The notes under the pieces: model-generated
Database searches by the model: none
The model's input: the letters and a program-made list of their open reading frames with translations, nothing else
Told to the model about the DNA's origin: nothing
Source of the DNA: Cellulomonas wangleii
GTDB taxonomy: Bacteria; Actinomycetota; Actinomycetes; Actinomycetales; Cellulomonadaceae
Assembly (NCBI RefSeq): GCF_018388445.1
Contig: NZ_CP074405.1
Span: 3,782,001 to 3,846,000, forward strand
Direction of reading: 5' to 3'
DNA: 64,000 nt
Shown here: positions 61,269 through 64,000 of the stretch, piece by piece
Layout: each line of letters opens with the position of its first letter
Numbering within the stretch: the stretch's first letter is position 1
Position numbers and translations under genes: made by a program

Positions 61269-62771
61269 TCAGCCCCAGACCAGCGCCTGCGCGGGGTCGG
61301 CCAGCACCGCGGCGACGTCGGCCAGCACGCGGCTGCCCAGCTCACCGTCGACGAGCCGGTGGTCGAAGCTCAGGGCCAGCTGCGTCACGTTCCGGGGCTT
61401 GACCTTGCCCTTGTGCACCCACGGCTGCTGCCGGATCGCCCCGAAGGCGAGGATCGCCGACTCCCCCGGGTTGAGGATGGGTGTGCCGGTGTCGATGCCG
61501 AAGACCCCGACGTTGGTGATCGTGATGGTGCCGTCGGACATGTCGGCCGGGGACGCGCGGCCCGCGCGCGCCGTCGCGGTCAGCTCGCCCAGCCCGCGGG
61601 CCAGGCTCAGCAGGTCCAGCCGGTGCGCGTCCTTGATGTTGGGCACCACCAGGCCCCGCGGTGTCGTGGCCGCGATGCCGAGGTTCACGTAGTGCTTGTA
61701 GACGATCTCCTGCTGCGCCTCGTCCCACGACGCGTTGATCTCCGGGTGCCGGTCGACCGCCAGCAGCAGCGCCTTCGCCGCGATGAGCAGCGGGGTCACG
61801 CGCACGTCGGCGAACTCCCGGTCGGAGCGCAGGCGCTCGACCAGCTTCATGGTCCGCGTGACGTCGACGGTGTGGAACACGGTCACGTGCGGGGCGCTGA
61901 ACGCGCTGGACACCATCGCCTCGGCCGTCCGCTTGCGCACGGACTTCACCGGCACCCGCGTCTGACGCCCGTCGGGGCTCACGGTGCCGCCCGCCGCCCA
62001 GGGGCGGTCGTCGCCGGGGTACGTCGCCAGGGCGCGGCCCTCGGCGCGCACCGCGTGCGCCAGCACGTCCTCACGCGTGACGATGCTGCCCGGGCCCGTC
62101 GGGGTGACGGCGTCCAGGTCGACGCCCAGGTCACGGGCCAGCTTGCGCACCGGTGGCTTGGCCAGCGCGTGCTGCGTGCCGTCGGGTCGCGCGGGCGCCG
62201 CGGGGCGCGCGGGCGACGCCGCGGGGCGCGCGGGCGCCGCGGCGGACGACGTCGCCCGCGGGGCGGCCGGCCGGCGAGGGCGTCGCGCCGACCCGCCGTC
62301 CGCCACGCCGTACCCGACGAGCACCGCCCCGGACCCGCCACCGGCCGCGGGCGCGCCGCTCGCCGGTCCGTCGGCGCCGACGGGCGCCTGCAGCTCGTCG
62401 CGTGCCGCCCCGACCTCGTCCGCACCGCCGGGCTCTGCCGACGACCGGCTCGGGTGCGGGTGGTGGGCGCGCGCGCCGTCCGCACGGGCGTCGCCCGTCC
62501 CCACCGGCTCCGGCGCCGCGCCGTCCGGGTCCACGTCCACCTCGATGATCGGCGTGCCGACCTCGACCGTCGTCCCCGTGTCGACCAGCAGCCGCGTCAC
62601 GACGCCCGTCCACGGGCACGGCAGGTCGACCAGCGACTTGGCCGTCTCGATCTCGACGATCGTCTGGTTGACCTCGACACGGTCGCCGACGGCGACGTGC
62701 CACGTGACGATCTCGGCCTCGGTGAGGCCCTCACCGGCGTCGGGCAGGGGGAACTGCTGGTACGTGGGCAC
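61269..62771 (-). CDS. E2 component (dihydrolipoyl acyltransferase) of a 2-oxo acid dehydrogenase
   Basis: A 500-residue acyltransferase. An N-terminal lipoyl domain (TYQQFPLPDAGEGLTEAEIV; EIETAKSLVDLP with the lipoyl-Lys) is followed by an Ala/Pro/Arg-rich linker of about 140 residues, an E3/E1-binding domain (VRKLARDLGVDLDAVTPTG) and the catalytic domain, ending SFDHRLVDGELGSRVL with the active His and Asp. The GTG at 62771 has GGAG 7 nt upstream. With the E1 genes it forms a branched-chain type complex (or a pyruvate-type one); acyl specificity cannot be read. Confidence 0.93.
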   Translation of the reverse strand: MPTYQQFPLPDAGEGLTEAEIVTWHVAVGDRVEVNQTIVEIETAKSLVDLPCPWTGVVTRLLVDTGTTVEVGTPIIEVDVDPDGAAPEPVGTGDARADGARAHHPHPSRSSAEPGGADEVGAARDELQAPVGADGPASGAPAAGGGSGAVLVGYGVADGGSARRPRRPAAPRATSSAAAPARPAASPARPAAPARPDGTQHALAKPPVRKLARDLGVDLDAVTPTGPGSIVTREDVLAHAVRAEGRALATYPGDDRPWAAGGTVSPDGRQTRVPVKSVRKRTAEAMVSSAFSAPHVTVFHTVDVTRTMKLVERLRSDREFADVRVTPLLIAAKALLLAVDRHPEINASWDEAQQEIVYKHYVNLGIAATTPRGLVVPNIKDAHRLDLLSLARGLGELTATARAGRASPADMSDGTITITNVGVFGIDTGTPILNPGESAILAFGAIRQQPWVHKGKVKPRNVTQLALSFDHRLVDGELGSRVLADVAAVLADPAQALVWG

Positions 62772-62788
62772 GCGGGGTCTCCGGGGGG

Positions 62789-63862
62789 TCAGAACGCGAG
62801 GGTGCGGTCGACGGCGTCGAGCAGCCGGTCGAGCCCGGGCAGGTAGTCGTGCTCGATCTTGGAGACCGGGTACGGGGTGTGGAACCCGCCGACGCGCAGC
62901 ACGGGGGCCTGCAGGTGGTAGAAGCACTCCTCGGTGATGCGGGCCGCGACCTCGGCGCCGGACCCGTAGAGCACGGGCGCCTCGTGCACGACGACGCAGC
63001 GGCCCGTGCGGCGCACCGACGCGGCGATCGTGGCGGTGTCCAGCGGGGAGATGGTCCGCAGGTCGACGACCTCGACGCTCGTGCCGTCGGCCGCGGCGGC
63101 CTCGGCGGCCTTCAGCGCGGTGGCCACGGTCGGCCCGTAGGCGACGACCGTGACGTCCGTGCCCGGGCGCACCACGCGCGCGTGGTCGAGGTCGGCCGGG
63201 CTGCCGTGCGGTGCCGGCAGCGGCGCGTCGAGGTCGACGTCGCCCTTCTCCCAGTACCGGCCCTTGGGCTCGAAGAAGATCACGGGGTCGGGCGACGCGA
63301 CGGCCTGCTGGATCATCGTGAACGCGTCGGCGGCCGTCGCCGGCGACACGACGCGCAGGCCGGGCGTGTGCGCGAACAGCGCCTCGGGCGACTCGCTGTG
63401 GTGCTCGATGGCGCCGATGCCGCCGCCGTAGGGGATGCGGATGACGACGGGCAGCCTCAGACGTCCCTGCGAGCGGTAGTGCATCTTGGCCAGCTGCGTC
63501 GTGATCTGGTCGAACGCCGGGAAGACGAACCCGTCGAACTGGATCTCGCACACCGGCCGGTACCCGCGCAGCGCCAGGCCGATCGCGGTGCCGACGATGC
63601 CGGACTCCGCCAGCGGCGTGTCCACGACGCGGTCCTCGCCGAACTCCGCGAACAGCCCGTCGGTGACGCGGAAGACCCCGCCGAGCCGGCCGATGTCCTC
63701 CCCCATGAGCAGCGCGCGCGGGTCGTTCGCCAGCGCGCGCCGCAGGCCGAGGTTGAGCGCCTTGGCCATCGGCAGGCGCTGCGTGCCGGTCGGGAACGGC
63801 GCCGCGGCGGGTGCCGGCGGCAGGTCGGTCGTCGGTGCGGTGCGCTCGCCCGTCACGGTCAT
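62789..63862 (-). CDS. E1 beta subunit of a 2-oxo acid dehydrogenase
   Basis: A 357-residue transketolase-like subunit: RALLMGEDIGRLGGVFRVTDG, DTPLAESGIVGTAIGLALRG, GGGIGAIEHHSESPEALF and FFEPKGRYWEKGDV match the branched-chain/pyruvate E1 beta. An N-terminal extension of about 30 residues is Ala/Pro/Thr-rich. The ATG overlaps the E1 alpha stop by 4 bp, and the E2 gene follows after 17 bp, so three genes form one operon. Confidence 0.94.
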   Translation of the reverse strand: MTVTGERTAPTTDLPPAPAAAPFPTGTQRLPMAKALNLGLRRALANDPRALLMGEDIGRLGGVFRVTDGLFAEFGEDRVVDTPLAESGIVGTAIGLALRGYRPVCEIQFDGFVFPAFDQITTQLAKMHYRSQGRLRLPVVIRIPYGGGIGAIEHHSESPEALFAHTPGLRVVSPATAADAFTMIQQAVASPDPVIFFEPKGRYWEKGDVDLDAPLPAPHGSPADLDHARVVRPGTDVTVVAYGPTVATALKAAEAAAADGTSVEVVDLRTISPLDTATIAASVRRTGRCVVVHEAPVLYGSGAEVAARITEECFYHLQAPVLRVGGFHTPYPVSKIEHDYLPGLDRLLDAVDRTLAF

Positions 63863-64000
63863 CGGTGTCCCCCTGCCGTCTCGCGGCCGTCGTGGTCCAC
63901 GAACGACTGCTCGTACTGCGTGAACCACGCCCGCTCGGCGTCGACGACGGCGTGCGGCGTGGCGTAGACGTGCTCGAACATGCTGTGCGACGACGGGTGG
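63859..64000 (-). CDS. E1 alpha subunit of a 2-oxo acid dehydrogenase (C-terminal end only)
   Basis: The open frame running into the window edge encodes the last 46 residues of an E1 alpha subunit, including HSMFEHVYATPHAVV and AERAWFTQYEQSF, a C-terminal pattern of branched-chain and pyruvate E1 alpha. The stop TGA at 63859 overlaps the E1 beta ATG. The thiamine-diphosphate site lies outside the window. Confidence 0.8.
   Translation of the reverse strand, partial: HPSSHSMFEHVYATPHAVVDAERAWFTQYEQSFVDHDGRETAGGHR

Overview
The window is a 64 kb piece of a very GC-rich actinobacterial chromosome. GTG starts, A/G-rich ribosome binding sites, LppX-type lipoproteins, F420-type LLM oxidoreductases, WXG100/FtsK secretion genes and many secreted glycan-degrading enzymes together suggest a Cellulomonadaceae-like soil or plant-litter bacterium. 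That placement is inference; there is no rRNA in the window. No tRNA, IS element, prophage or CRISPR array was seen.

Layout. (1) 1-8.3 kb: the 3' part of a GH92 alpha-mannosidase, a GT4 glycosyltransferase, a lipoprotein, a scar made of two truncated gene copies joined by their broken 5' ends (4264-4680), a DUF4190 membrane protein, an SDR epimerase and an LLM oxidoreductase. (2) 8.3-14.3 kb: a small membrane protein, a histidine kinase/response regulator pair and a tightly coupled tctC-tctB-tctA-uspA operon. (3) 14.5-24.7 kb: a galactan-type utilization locus on the minus strand (sugar ABC importer, GH35 beta-galactosidase, large secreted GH30 enzyme with a collagen-like tail), with a divergent LacI regulator. 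(4) 24.8-32.6 kb: a second sugar locus (polysaccharide deacetylase, sucrose phosphorylase, alpha/beta hydrolase, ABC importer) with a divergent LacI regulator and a clear promoter plus operator. Neither importer has its own ATPase, so a shared MsiK-like ATPase is expected elsewhere.

(5) 32.6-41.9 kb: a membrane protein, a NERD-UvrD helicase, an MFS and a MATE exporter, a degenerate NERD-like membrane protein, a lone CBM48 protein and two exported proteins of unknown role. (6) 41.9-56.3 kb: about 14 kb of colinear minus-strand genes joining a complete Tad pilus core (cpaB, cpaE, tadA, tadB, tadC, Flp pilin, three TadE/G-like pseudopilins) to a membrane-anchored LysM-BTAD regulator, a WXG100 protein and an EccC-type FHA-FtsK ATPase. 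(7) 56.5-64 kb: an FHA/zinc-ribbon protein, a copper block (CopD-CtaG fusion, CopC, a repeat-bearing membrane protein) and the E1alpha(partial)-E1beta-E2 genes of a 2-oxo acid dehydrogenase.

The strongest candidates for something new are the LysM-transmembrane-BTAD protein between the Tad and type VII genes, the doubly truncated gene scar at 4.3-4.7 kb, and the GH30 enzyme ending in a Gly-X-Y tail.
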